Positions 15,201 to 22,336 of a DNA stretch of 27,530 bases are shown in pieces (within the stretch, counting starts at the first letter, position 1; each line of letters opens with the position of its first letter). The notes below the pieces were generated by a model that worked only from the letters and a program-made list of their open reading frames with translations, was not told the DNA's origin and did no database searches. The translations under genes and the position numbers were made by a program. The stretch covers positions 1 through 27,530 of the forward strand of contig PIVQ01000026.1 in assembly GCA_003354055.1 (NCBI GenBank), written 5' to 3'. This DNA is from Desulfobacteraceae bacterium. Lineage in GTDB: Bacteria; Desulfobacterota; Desulfobacteria; Desulfobacterales; Desulfobacteraceae.

Positions 15201-15560
15201 CTAAGGCAGGGTTCTTACCCTGCCTTGGTTTTTCCTTTTTGTGAGTTCCCCTAATTGACACATAACCTCAAGGATGGTTTCTTTATATTTATGGATTGCT
15301 GCAAATATCACCGGATACATATCGCTTCTCTCAACGACATTATGGCTGATCTCGTCACAACTTTGCAGTGGTGTGCACACTCGACAAACAAGGCTTTTGA
15401 CAAGAAAAATGTAACGCGGAAGTTGCCGCCAACCAGCAAGAGGCTTTTTTGTGACGGCAGGCGACAGAAGGGATATTGCCCTATAATTTGAGGACAGGCC
15501 TATGGTTTTCATCAGGGCCAGGTTGTGTTTTGGAGCATCTGTCAAAAGTGATATTTTCAA
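15201..15560 (-). pseudogene. Possible gene remnant or fusion ORF (TTG start)
   Basis: A 119-codon frame with a TTG start (15558-15560) preceded by AAGGTGA. The first 18 residues (MKISLLTDAPKHNLALMK) resemble the start of phage-borne radical-SAM/B12-binding-like proteins, which often begin with such a 'N-LALMK' segment. The rest does not continue like that family, and the final codons run into the terminator hairpin of the opposite-strand moron. I read it as a truncated gene joined to unrelated sequence, possibly left when the moron was inserted. It may still be translated. The family resemblance is from memory and weak. Confidence 0.3.
15203..15240 (+). terminator. Intrinsic terminator of the moron unit
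   Basis: A 10-bp perfect stem (15203-15212 with 15217-15226, AAGGCAGGGT/ACCCTGCCTT), a 4-base loop and a T-rich tail on the + strand. On the minus strand no T-run follows, so leftward early transcription should pass through. Confidence 0.85.
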
Positions 15561-15622
15561 GGGTTCACCTTGTAAGCTTAATTACATAATTTGTTGAGTT
15601 TCATTTTCGTCTTTTTCCTTCT

Positions 15623-16366
15623 TTATTGAATAGAAAAACAACGTTCGCGGTAATCGCACATCTTACATTTGAAAAACTCTTTGTTCTGGTTCAGCCTGGG
15701 GAGCAGTTCCCCGGCAAAACACGCATTTAGGATCCGTTTGGCCTTGGCATCCAGCATGTCAAACCAGTTGGGGTCAAACGGGATCTCTTCCCAATAGATG
15801 TCCATGGTATTCATGTTGACAACGCTGAACAGGGCGGGGTTTTCGGTCACATTGAACTTTTTCATATAAAACTGACACTGGCCGTAATATGTCGGGGATT
15901 TCTCCCGGATCCCGTGTTTGACGATGGGAAGGAAATACTTTTGCATCAGGCCCTTTTGTTCCCAAAGCCTTGGCCATGGTCCAAACTCGTCCGGGCCTGA
16001 TACAAAAAAGCCATCTGTATGGCCTTTCATGTTCCCGTCATGTGCTACAAATCCGAATTGCTTCCCTTGTTCATCTGCTGCCACCAGGCCAAACCCGGAA
16101 GTACGCAGCCAATCAACCATTGCCATTTCAACCCAATGTCCACGGGCAAAGACCCGGATCATCCTGCCTTTAAATTCTTTCCCGGGATCCTTGGGTGTCT
16201 TTGTGAAGTCATATTGCAGGGCTCTTTCACATTCGGATCCGATCCGGGAGCCCCCCAGGTAATCCCGTTGGGGCTGGAAAGATTCTTCCAGCTCCAGGGC
16301 GGCATCAATCCGGGCGTTCATCCGCTCCGTGATTGTGGAAGGCAGCTCTCTTCTTAGATCAAGCAT
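15623..16366 (-). CDS. Cas4/RecB-like PD-(D/E)XK nuclease with Fe-S cysteines
   Basis: A 247-residue nuclease. I chose ATG 16364-16366 (MLDLRREL) with GGAAGG directly upstream. Visible motifs: GSRIGSECERALQYDF with the N-terminal Cys (about residue 45); GHTDGFF with the metal-binding Asp (about 120); LWEQKGLMQKYF with the E-x-K pair (about 140); YYGQCQFYM with the conserved Gln (about 165); and a C-terminal CKMCDYRERC cluster. One N-terminal and three C-terminal Cys suit a 4Fe-4S cluster, as in Cas4 and AddB-type nucleases. Phage homologues act as exonucleases with an annealase or recombinase. It overlaps the preceding gene by 8 bp. Confidence 0.85.
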   Translation of the reverse strand: MLDLRRELPSTITERMNARIDAALELEESFQPQRDYLGGSRIGSECERALQYDFTKTPKDPGKEFKGRMIRVFARGHWVEMAMVDWLRTSGFGLVAADEQGKQFGFVAHDGNMKGHTDGFFVSGPDEFGPWPRLWEQKGLMQKYFLPIVKHGIREKSPTYYGQCQFYMKKFNVTENPALFSVVNMNTMDIYWEEIPFDPNWFDMLDAKAKRILNACFAGELLPRLNQNKEFFKCKMCDYRERCFSIQ

Positions 16367-16700
16367 CCTTCCACACCCCCTGACCAAACCTAGTGATTTT
16401 GACACTTTTCCAAGTATCTATGATTTTCATAAAAAGGTTTCTGCTGCCCTTGCATGGGAAATCCTGAATGTGCCGCACCGAGCCATCCTTGGTCGTTTCT
16501 TCGATTTCGACAAAGAACTTCCCGACTTCTCTTTTGCAAACCAGGACCAACTTTTCCGTGTCGTTTGATACGAAGTTGACACAATCGCAGACACACGATG
16601 CGGATCCAACCTGGGCAACCTTGAGCCCGGTGATGTTAATCCCGTGGGGGCATGGCGTTAAAAGCCACCCTTCGACATCTTGTTTATAGTTAATTATCAT
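16359..16700 (-). CDS. Cys-rich hypothetical early protein
   Basis: A 113-residue protein. Cysteines cluster in the first half (PCPHG near residue 17, SCVCDCVNF near 35, LVCKREVG near 54), giving a probable small metal-binding domain. The second half is beta-rich (KFFVEIEETTKDGSVRHI). Its start overlaps the end of the upstream gene by 11 bp and its end overlaps the Cas4-like gene, so the three are translated together. It may be an accessory factor of the nuclease, but I do not recognise the family. Confidence 0.65.
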   Translation of the reverse strand: MIINYKQDVEGWLLTPCPHGINITGLKVAQVGSASCVCDCVNFVSNDTEKLVLVCKREVGKFFVEIEETTKDGSVRHIQDFPCKGSRNLFMKIIDTWKSVKITRFGQGVWKDA

Positions 16701-17052
16701 CGTGCTTCTCCTTTTTATTTTTCTCAGCTATTTGCTGTATCGTTAAACCACCGGCTTCCTTAGGTGCATATCGTTGGATAATTTCATCTGACGCATTCAT
16801 TTCCAGCAGGGTATCCTTGATTGATTGCCCCCCATCCTGCCAGTACCGATACTTTGGCGGGGCATCGTAGGGAATAATCAGTTCGTCTTTTTGATTTATA
16901 TAAGGAGGACACCACCCGGCCATTTCCCGTGTTGCACAATGCACCTGTTCACAGAATTGAACGATCTCGGCCATGTTCATATCTAAAAAGGTTTTAGACA
17001 TTAGGCCGGTTTCGGTTAGGTAAAATGCCAGCTCTTTTAAATCAAATTTCAT
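16690..17052 (-). CDS. Hypothetical early protein preceded by operator
   Basis: A 120-residue protein. I chose ATG 17050-17052 (MKFDLKELAFYL); the longer frame to 17232 would overlap the previous gene by 139 bp and would bury an operator. No classical Shine-Dalgarno is present except the GGGAAA of the operator itself. The sequence is acidic/helical at the start, with aromatic and Pro-rich middle parts (GWCPPYINQKDELIIPYDAPPKYRYW), and a Lys-rich end. Function unknown. Confidence 0.65.
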   Translation of the reverse strand: MKFDLKELAFYLTETGLMSKTFLDMNMAEIVQFCEQVHCATREMAGWCPPYINQKDELIIPYDAPPKYRYWQDGGQSIKDTLLEMNASDEIIQRYAPKEAGGLTIQQIAEKNKKEKHDDN

Positions 17053-17095
17053 CTTATTGGTTTCCCATTTGGGTAAGGGTTTGTTAAAAAAAATC
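17053..17095. promoter_or_regulatory. Operator element (copy F) in the early operon
   Basis: TTTCCCATTTGGGTAA (17061-17076) followed by GTTTGTTAAAAAAAATC. The minus-strand 20-mer TTACCCAAATGGGAAACCAA is identical to one in the integrase control region (24774-24793). It fills the gap between the 17094-17672 gene and the 16690-17052 gene. Confidence 0.7.
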
Positions 17096-17672
17096 ACACC
17101 CACGCCGGGGTATCTGCGGTTATCTCCTGGGTGGTATCTGTACCTATTGGGACTCTCAGGCGTTTGAAAAGTATTTGATTGCGGCGCTCTTTTATCGATT
17201 CCGGGGTTATTTGATCCGGGGTGTAGCCACACATTTTAAGCACAGTCTTGATATATTGATCAGTTACCTTTCCAGCATGTTTTTTGTTGTATCCTTTCCG
17301 ATATTTAGCTAATTTTTTAGTATTTTTTTTTCGATATTCTTTCGTTTGTTTAAGTATTTTTCCAACATTCTTTCTGTAATATTTTTTAGCTTTCCTATTA
17401 TCCTTTTTGTAATCTTTTCTCTTCCGTGTATTTATTTTTTCAGCGTTTTTTTTATGATATTCTTTTCCATATTCAGCTTTTTTTTCAGCATTTTCTTTGT
17501 AATATTCTTTCTTTTTTTCAGCATTTTTTTTGTAATACTCCCTCGCGTCAGCTCTCCCGCATTCCTTGCACCACCACCCAAAACCGTCTTTACTATCTTT
17601 CCTTTTACACCAAAACTCAGCCGTCAAAGGGAAAGCCCCGCCACATTTTGAACAAGTCTTTTCCACAATCAC
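17094..17672 (-). CDS. Zinc-finger protein with Lys/Tyr/Asn-rich repeats
   Basis: A 192-residue, extremely basic protein. Residues 1-45 hold two CxxC pairs (TCSKCGG at 7-10 and WWCKECGR near 34-38). Residues about 48-140 are roughly eight degenerate 11-14-residue repeats of the EYYKKNAEK type, predicted to be long helices. The C-terminus (about 143-192) is more globular (YIKTVLKMCGYTPDQITPESI). Such zinc-plus-repeat proteins are frequent in phages and plasmids and some are annotated as HNH-type, but no HNH residues are visible here. Nucleic-acid binding is the reasonable inference. It overlaps the helicase stop (ATGA). Confidence 0.7.
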   Translation of the reverse strand: MIVEKTCSKCGGAFPLTAEFWCKRKDSKDGFGWWCKECGRADAREYYKKNAEKKKEYYKENAEKKAEYGKEYHKKNAEKINTRKRKDYKKDNRKAKKYYRKNVGKILKQTKEYRKKNTKKLAKYRKGYNKKHAGKVTDQYIKTVLKMCGYTPDQITPESIKERRNQILFKRLRVPIGTDTTQEITADTPAWV

Positions 17673-19354
17673 ACCCCCATCAATCGTTCAATTTTTGCTC
17701 TGTTAAAAGCAAACGTAATGTATGCCGCCGCCTGGATCTTGCTCAAAGACTGGCACATACCTAATGCTCTCGCCAATATCTCCATTTGTTTCGGGCTGGC
17801 CGGTTGGGTCTGCCAGGCGGCCGCCTTTTTAGCTGTCCGGGATGATTCATTTTGCCGCATAAAATCATCACTTGAGGCAATGGCCCCAGACCGGTTGGAA
17901 ACGCCTAAAACATCAACCTTCCGCCCCATGCCGCCAATGGAATACCAATCCACACCATTGGGGGAGCAGACACACGCCCAGGCGTCGAAGCCATTGGCAA
18001 TCAAAAGCCTGTCTGAATCCCATAGGCGGATCCACCGAAAGGGGGATGTGTTGATAAGATCAAGTTCAATCAGCTTAAGCTCGGCCATTTCGTCATAAAA
18101 CCCGTCCTCGCTCAGCTCTACCTTGAACTCATACCCGCAAAGAGGACAAACCATGGTTTGGATAGGCAATTCAGCAAGGCAACTCTCTCCACTGTCAAGC
18201 CTTCCGAGACAGGTCTTTTTTTGTACATTCTCGGGATCACCTTCTTTACCGTCATCTTTCAGGACCACGGTTGAATTAAGGTTCCCGGCGTTAAGAAGGG
18301 AGATGCCGAAATCCAGAACCAGGCAATCTAACTTAATCACCCCCGGGTATAGAGCCGAATCCACTTTCCTCAATCCCCGGCCAACCATTTGAATCACCAC
18401 TGATTTATGGGAGGATACCCGGAGAAGGATAATGCAGGAACAAATTTGACAGTCCCACCCTTCGGTGAGAACAGCCGGGTTTACCATCACAGGGAACTCT
18501 CCCTGGTCAAAGGCTGCCAGGGTTTCCCGGCGTTTCTTTTTGCCCATTTTACTATGGACCGCCCGGGCATCGACCCCACCATTCTGGAAGGCTTCCGCCA
18601 CATCCTCTGCATGGTCAATGGTGGATGAGAAAATAACGGTTGGCCGGTCAGATGCCAGTTCTAACCATTTTGCAACGATTTGATCATTGTTGAATTTCGT
18701 GTTTTGAATTGCTTCGACTTCCGCCTGATCATAGTCGGCAGCCGTTTTCTTGACATTCTTCAATTGGGCTTGGGTGCCGATATCGATCACCAATGCCCTG
18801 GGTGGAACCAAGTGGCCGGCATGGATCATTTCGGTAATCGTCACGACATCGGCAACATTGGAAAAGGTTTTCCTCAACCCTTTATTATCTGATCTTTCCG
18901 GGGTTGCAGTAACGCCCAGGATTTTAACCTTGTTATTTAATTCAATGGCCCGGCCAATGACCCGTTGATATGTATCACTGGCTGAATGATGTGCTTCATC
19001 AATTGCCAGCAGGTCAACCGGTGTCATTTTTACAAGGTTTTTTTCCATGGATAATGTCTGGACCATGGAAAAAACAGTTTGGCCAAGGAACGATTTTTGA
19101 TCTGCATTAAATAAGGATATCGTTGTGTCTGGATTGACCAGTTTGAACTTTTCACTATTTTGCCGAGTCAACTCATCACGGTGAGCCATCATCAAGGCTT
19201 TTTTCTTTTTCTTGATCACCTGGCCGGTGATTGCTGCCATGGCAATGGTTTTCCCGAAGCCGGTATTGGCAACGGCCAAAGTGTTTTTATGTTTGTTTAA
19301 GGCAGTGACACTTTTTTTGACAAAGGTTTCTTGCCTGGATCGTAGGATGATCAT
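17669..19354 (-). CDS. DEAD/DEAH-box superfamily 2 helicase
   Basis: A 561-residue ATP-dependent helicase. Motifs: Q-like SRQE at the N-terminus, motif I NTGFGKT (about 30-36), DEAH (about 115), TAT of motif III (about 150), and motif VI QMVGRGLRK (about 325). A cysteine-bearing segment follows (about 375-410, CLGRLDSGESCLAEL and CPLCGYEF), likely a zinc-binding insertion, then a C-terminal domain with WIRLWDSDRLLIANGF. I chose ATG 19352-19354 because the preceding microgene ends 4 bp upstream and GGGGATC serves as ribosome site; the frame opens further to 19393. Phage SF2 helicases of this type remodel replication or recombination intermediates. Confidence 0.85.
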   Translation of the reverse strand: MIILRSRQETFVKKSVTALNKHKNTLAVANTGFGKTIAMAAITGQVIKKKKKALMMAHRDELTRQNSEKFKLVNPDTTISLFNADQKSFLGQTVFSMVQTLSMEKNLVKMTPVDLLAIDEAHHSASDTYQRVIGRAIELNNKVKILGVTATPERSDNKGLRKTFSNVADVVTITEMIHAGHLVPPRALVIDIGTQAQLKNVKKTAADYDQAEVEAIQNTKFNNDQIVAKWLELASDRPTVIFSSTIDHAEDVAEAFQNGGVDARAVHSKMGKKKRRETLAAFDQGEFPVMVNPAVLTEGWDCQICSCIILLRVSSHKSVVIQMVGRGLRKVDSALYPGVIKLDCLVLDFGISLLNAGNLNSTVVLKDDGKEGDPENVQKKTCLGRLDSGESCLAELPIQTMVCPLCGYEFKVELSEDGFYDEMAELKLIELDLINTSPFRWIRLWDSDRLLIANGFDAWACVCSPNGVDWYSIGGMGRKVDVLGVSNRSGAIASSDDFMRQNESSRTAKKAAAWQTQPASPKQMEILARALGMCQSLSKIQAAAYITFAFNRAKIERLMGV

Positions 19355-19358
19355 TTTC

Positions 19359-19487
19359 TTAGATCCCCGCGACCTGGCCGGATCTATATGCAAAGCCGAG
19401 GATTGCGCCTAAAGCAAGGGCTGCAAACAGGAACCAGTACAAACTTTCTCTTTTAATTATTATTCGTTTTGAATTTTTTCTGAACAT
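19359..19487 (-). CDS. 42-residue single-TM microprotein
   Basis: ATG 19485-19487 with GAGGA upstream. A basic N-terminus (MFRKNSKRIIIKRE) is followed by one hydrophobic helix (LYWFLFAALALGAILGFAY). It ends 4 bp before the helicase start and begins 1 bp after the preceding microgene stop, so three genes are packed end to end. The N-in basic tail suggests a cytoplasm-anchored membrane peptide. Function unknown. Confidence 0.6.
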   Translation of the reverse strand: MFRKNSKRIIIKRESLYWFLFAALALGAILGFAYRSGQVAGI

Positions 19488-19488
19488 T

Positions 19489-19614
19489 TTATTTATCCTC
19501 TATTGTCGTGGCTTTATGTCCGCACTTGCAGCCCCAGGAGTACCGGATAGATCCAGAACCATTCACGGGCGAATGATTCCGCTTCATCATTCGCCCACAT
19601 TTTCTACACCACAT
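19489..19614 (-). CDS. 41-residue zinc-ribbon microprotein
   Basis: ATG 19612-19614 overlaps the end of the 511-residue coiled-coil gene. Two pairs of metal ligands, MWCRKCGRMM at residues 3-6 and WGCKCGHKA at 29-31, define a very small zinc ribbon. Tight spacing with both neighbours supports it as a real gene of the early operon. Role unknown. Confidence 0.55.
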   Translation of the reverse strand: MWCRKCGRMMKRNHSPVNGSGSIRYSWGCKCGHKATTIEDK

Positions 19615-21139
19615 CTGTAATCTCTGCCGCCAAGCGGGTTGCGATTGTGGATAGGATGTTTTTAAAGCCTTTATCCTCTGCCGTTAAAACCACACAAGAC
19701 TCCCCCGCCGCATTTGTTAATGTTAGGTGAAGCGGGTCCGCCTTCATCATGGCAACCAATTTAGAAAGTTTGGCCTCTTTGTCCTTAATGGCCAAGTTTT
19801 CGGCTTTGGGCAACGGCTTGTTAGCACTTGGTTCGGCCTGATTCGGATACCACCGGCTGTTTCCGGGTTGGCGGTTAATGCCTCCGGGATAACCGGCACA
19901 TTTCTGAACGGGGGGAACCCGCTTACCTCTGCCGACCGATTGGATGTGTTCCAATTTGTCTTCTGTGGTTTCTGGAGTAGCGGCATCCTTGGGTCCGGGC
20001 TGTGCGTCAACAGATTCTTCCACGGCATCGGCAACATCCTCAACCTCGAAAGCATCATTCATGGCGTGGGCTTCATCCCAACCCTTAAAGGCTTCATGGA
20101 GCCCATGGGCCTCGTCCCAGGCAATAGCGTATTTTTCCTTTGCCTCTCGGTCTGCTTTTTCCTCTGCCAGCCGGTCAGCCTCAGCCTTTCTTGCCCGGGC
20201 ACCAACAAGGACATCCTGGGCCTGAATCCTTTGCTGTTCGACCGTTTCCTTCAGGTGATCCGCAAACGTGGAGTTTTCAAGCAGTTCAAGGCTTTCCTCC
20301 ATGGTTTCAAGGGAAGAGTTCCAGCCAAAGTTTGTATTGAACCAGGAATGTTGATCATTGATATCTTGCTGTTTTTTCAATTTGGCCAATTCTTCGGCAC
20401 GTTTTTTTTCTTCATCTTCATAGTTTTTCCGGGCGGCCAGGTTCTCCGTGGCTGTTTCAATGGCATGACCAAGCAGGTCACATGCTGCCTGATATTTTTC
20501 CTGGAAAATTTCCTTTGGGATTTGAGTACCATCTAAAAGGTCTATCTTTTCCTGGATCTGAACCGCAGTTAAACCTTTGACCAGGCCGGATTCACAATGC
20601 GTTTCCAAAATCCGCATGTTCTCATCCAGTTTTTCAACCCTGGCCACTTCTGCAAGCCTGGCCTCTTCTGCAAGCTTCGCCTTATGATCCGTGTCTTTTT
20701 TAATTTCAGCGATTAAGTAATCTTCTGTTTCTTTGATTTCCCGGGTGATGGATCCTGCGTCGGTTTTCAGATCCTTTCTGTTTTTAACCAGCTGGTCATC
20801 AAGTTTTTTTTGCCGCCGCTGAACTTTTAACCGCAAATCCCGGGCTTCCTTCTTGGCGGCCTTTACCTTCTTGACCGTTTTCGGGTCTTCAACATCAACC
20901 TTTAAAGACTGATACGTTTTGATCATGTCCAGGGCTGCCCGTTGGATATCAAATTGTACAAGGGGATTGTCTGCATTGACGGTGATTGCTTCGGCATCTG
21001 TTAAAACATCTGCTGGCTGTTCAATTGTTACCGGGCCTTGAGTGGTGGGGTATGAATCATGGGCTCCCATGGGTGTAACCGGGGTTCTCAATCCGTTATT
21101 GATTTTTTCTTTCAGCGGGGGTAGGTTCCTCGTATTCAT
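19604..21139 (-). CDS. Phage coiled-coil protein (DUF1351-like)
   Basis: A 511-residue acidic protein. After a Pro-rich start, residues about 55-170 are a long charged coiled coil (TVKKVKAAKKEARDLRLKVQ and onward), followed by further Glu/Ala/Lys heptads to about residue 350. The middle (350-440) is low-complexity and acidic, and the final 60 residues form a small globular end (LHLTLTNAAGESCVVLTAEDKGFKNIL). Phage coiled-coil proteins of the DUF1351 type occur next to recombination genes, as here. The ATG at 21139 has AAAGGAAAAAAC upstream. Family call is tentative; the coiled-coil nature is clear. Confidence 0.65.
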   Translation of the reverse strand: MNTRNLPPLKEKINNGLRTPVTPMGAHDSYPTTQGPVTIEQPADVLTDAEAITVNADNPLVQFDIQRAALDMIKTYQSLKVDVEDPKTVKKVKAAKKEARDLRLKVQRRQKKLDDQLVKNRKDLKTDAGSITREIKETEDYLIAEIKKDTDHKAKLAEEARLAEVARVEKLDENMRILETHCESGLVKGLTAVQIQEKIDLLDGTQIPKEIFQEKYQAACDLLGHAIETATENLAARKNYEDEEKKRAEELAKLKKQQDINDQHSWFNTNFGWNSSLETMEESLELLENSTFADHLKETVEQQRIQAQDVLVGARARKAEADRLAEEKADREAKEKYAIAWDEAHGLHEAFKGWDEAHAMNDAFEVEDVADAVEESVDAQPGPKDAATPETTEDKLEHIQSVGRGKRVPPVQKCAGYPGGINRQPGNSRWYPNQAEPSANKPLPKAENLAIKDKEAKLSKLVAMMKADPLHLTLTNAAGESCVVLTAEDKGFKNILSTIATRLAAEITDVV

Positions 21140-21157
21140 TTTGTTTTTTCCTTTGTT

Positions 21158-21190
21158 AAAACCCGGTGCCTTGACTCAGCACCGGGTTTT
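21158..21190. terminator. Intrinsic terminator/attenuator inside the early operon
   Basis: A 12-bp stem AAAACCCGGTGC (21158-21169) with GCACCGGGTTTT (21179-21190) and a 9-base loop. It is T-rich on the + strand (six T) and has a shorter four-T run on the minus strand. It sits between the DUF2303 gene and the coiled-coil gene, where it could reduce downstream early transcription or block antisense transcription. Confidence 0.7.
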
Positions 21191-21207
21191 TTATTTACGA
21201 TTGATTT

Positions 21208-21918
21208 CTATGCAATGACCGGAATTTCTGAGAGTTCTTCTTCAAAGAACTTTTTGATCTTCTGAATTGCGTCCTGTTTCCAGGCGGCCCCGTCACACTC
21301 ATACAGGGCCAGCATTGGCGTATTGTCGTTTTTGTTGATTTTCATGCGGAAGACAAAAGAGGATTCAGGCTGGTCAACATCGTCAAAGGTGCGGAAAGGG
21401 ATCAGGTTGACGATGGGTTTTATTTCAATCTCATTGACAATAGAAGATAACCCCTGCTTGGCCGTAACTGCCTGGCTGATTCCATCATCTTTCATTGTAG
21501 AGTTTGCATCCACCTTGATACCGGACACGAATCTCAGAAGGTAGTCCCGGTCATCATTCTGGACGAATTGACTGTTGAGGGCGATTACAAAGTCTTCAAC
21601 GTCCATCCTCCGGCCAAAGGGAAACTGACAATCCCTGGAATTGGCAACAACAATGGAAGTTCGCTGATTGAAATCCCCGGCCATGGATTTATACAGGATC
21701 ACGGTGTTGAAATCCCGGACATGGATAAAAAGGTCGTCCCACTTTTCCGGGTTTTTTGTTACAAAATCAACGATGCCGGTAAGGTTGTTGATTTCCAAGT
21801 CGTCCGGATAGTGATCCTTGACCGGGACATATCCATTCTGTTTGTAATCTTTGCCTTTAATCTGAATTGCTTCCGGGGTTTTCAGGTCAAGAATTTTTTC
21901 AATGGCTTCTTTAATCAT
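21208..21918 (-). CDS. DUF2303 family phage protein
   Basis: A 236-residue protein. I chose ATG 21916-21918 (MIKEAIEK) with GAAAGGA 8 bp upstream; the frame opens to 21939. Recognisable DUF2303 features are the RDCQFPFGRRMDVEDFVIAL segment (about 95-115), the LIPFRTFDDVDQPESSFVFRMK segment (about 172-195), and the C-terminal LALYECDGAAWKQDAIQKI followed by an IPVIA end. DUF2303 proteins occur in phage early regions beside SSB, recombinase and nuclease genes; their biochemical role is not established to my knowledge. The gene overlaps the previous one by 8 bp. Confidence 0.8.
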   Translation of the reverse strand: MIKEAIEKILDLKTPEAIQIKGKDYKQNGYVPVKDHYPDDLEINNLTGIVDFVTKNPEKWDDLFIHVRDFNTVILYKSMAGDFNQRTSIVVANSRDCQFPFGRRMDVEDFVIALNSQFVQNDDRDYLLRFVSGIKVDANSTMKDDGISQAVTAKQGLSSIVNEIEIKPIVNLIPFRTFDDVDQPESSFVFRMKINKNDNTPMLALYECDGAAWKQDAIQKIKKFFEEELSEIPVIA

Positions 21919-22270
21919 TTGTTCCATCCTTTCTATCAAGTTGGGTTACGTTATCCATTCCGGGTAATGTGGGCTGCTCGATGACTTCGCTGGCTTCCGG
22001 TCTTCCATGTTGGTCTTTGCCAATGTAAATTTGAGTGATATGCTCGGTTACGGGAGCCAACTTTTTAGTAGCCTGGATCTCCACGTAAGCTGATGCCCTG
22101 TCGTCATGGGGTTTGATTTTGATCTTAAGGTTAATCTCCCGGAGGGTTTTCGGGCTGGTATTGGGGTCCAGGATGTTTTCAAGGACGCCCTCCAGTTCAA
22201 TGTTTAATCTTTCAATCGCAGCCCCGGCTGAAAGTGTCTCAAGCGTGATTTTTTCCAACTGATTCGACAT
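21911..22270 (-). CDS. Conserved small phage early protein
   Basis: A 119-residue protein starting MSNQLEKITLETLSAGAAIER (ATG 22268-22270, with AGGAG 8 bp upstream). The conserved-looking core is IERLNIELEGVLENILDPNTS followed by KTLREINLKIKIKPHDDR. This matches a phage family often labelled 'replication terminator protein' in genome annotations; I do not treat that name as proof of function. The C-terminus is disordered and Gln/Asp-rich. It lies between the SSB-like gene and DUF2303, so an accessory role in phage DNA metabolism is likely. Confidence 0.7.
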   Translation of the reverse strand: MSNQLEKITLETLSAGAAIERLNIELEGVLENILDPNTSPKTLREINLKIKIKPHDDRASAYVEIQATKKLAPVTEHITQIYIGKDQHGRPEASEVIEQPTLPGMDNVTQLDRKDGTND

Positions 22271-22275
22271 GTTCA

Positions 22276-22335
22276 TTCTCCTGTTAGGATTCTAATATGT
22301 TTCCCTTTTGGGAAAGCGTTTGTCAAAAAAAAGAC
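22276..22335. promoter_or_regulatory. Operator element copy B
   Basis: A 60-bp intergenic element with the dyad TTTCCCTTTTGGGAAA (22300-22315). It is 49/60 identical to copy A (23153-23212), including an identical GTCAAAAAAAAGAC end and the Shine-Dalgarno region. Minus-strand reading: T-run, TTGACAA, dyad, then AGGAG. Confidence 0.75.
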
Positions 22336-22336
22336 G

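Noticed and set aside
15255..15491. 78-codon + strand ORF
   Set aside because: Antisense to the 15201-15560 frame and downstream of a + strand terminator; no ribosome site.
19727..20536. 269-codon + strand ORF
   Set aside because: Antisense to the coiled-coil protein gene; Phe/Leu/Gly-rich translation typical of the reverse of Glu/Lys-rich coding DNA.
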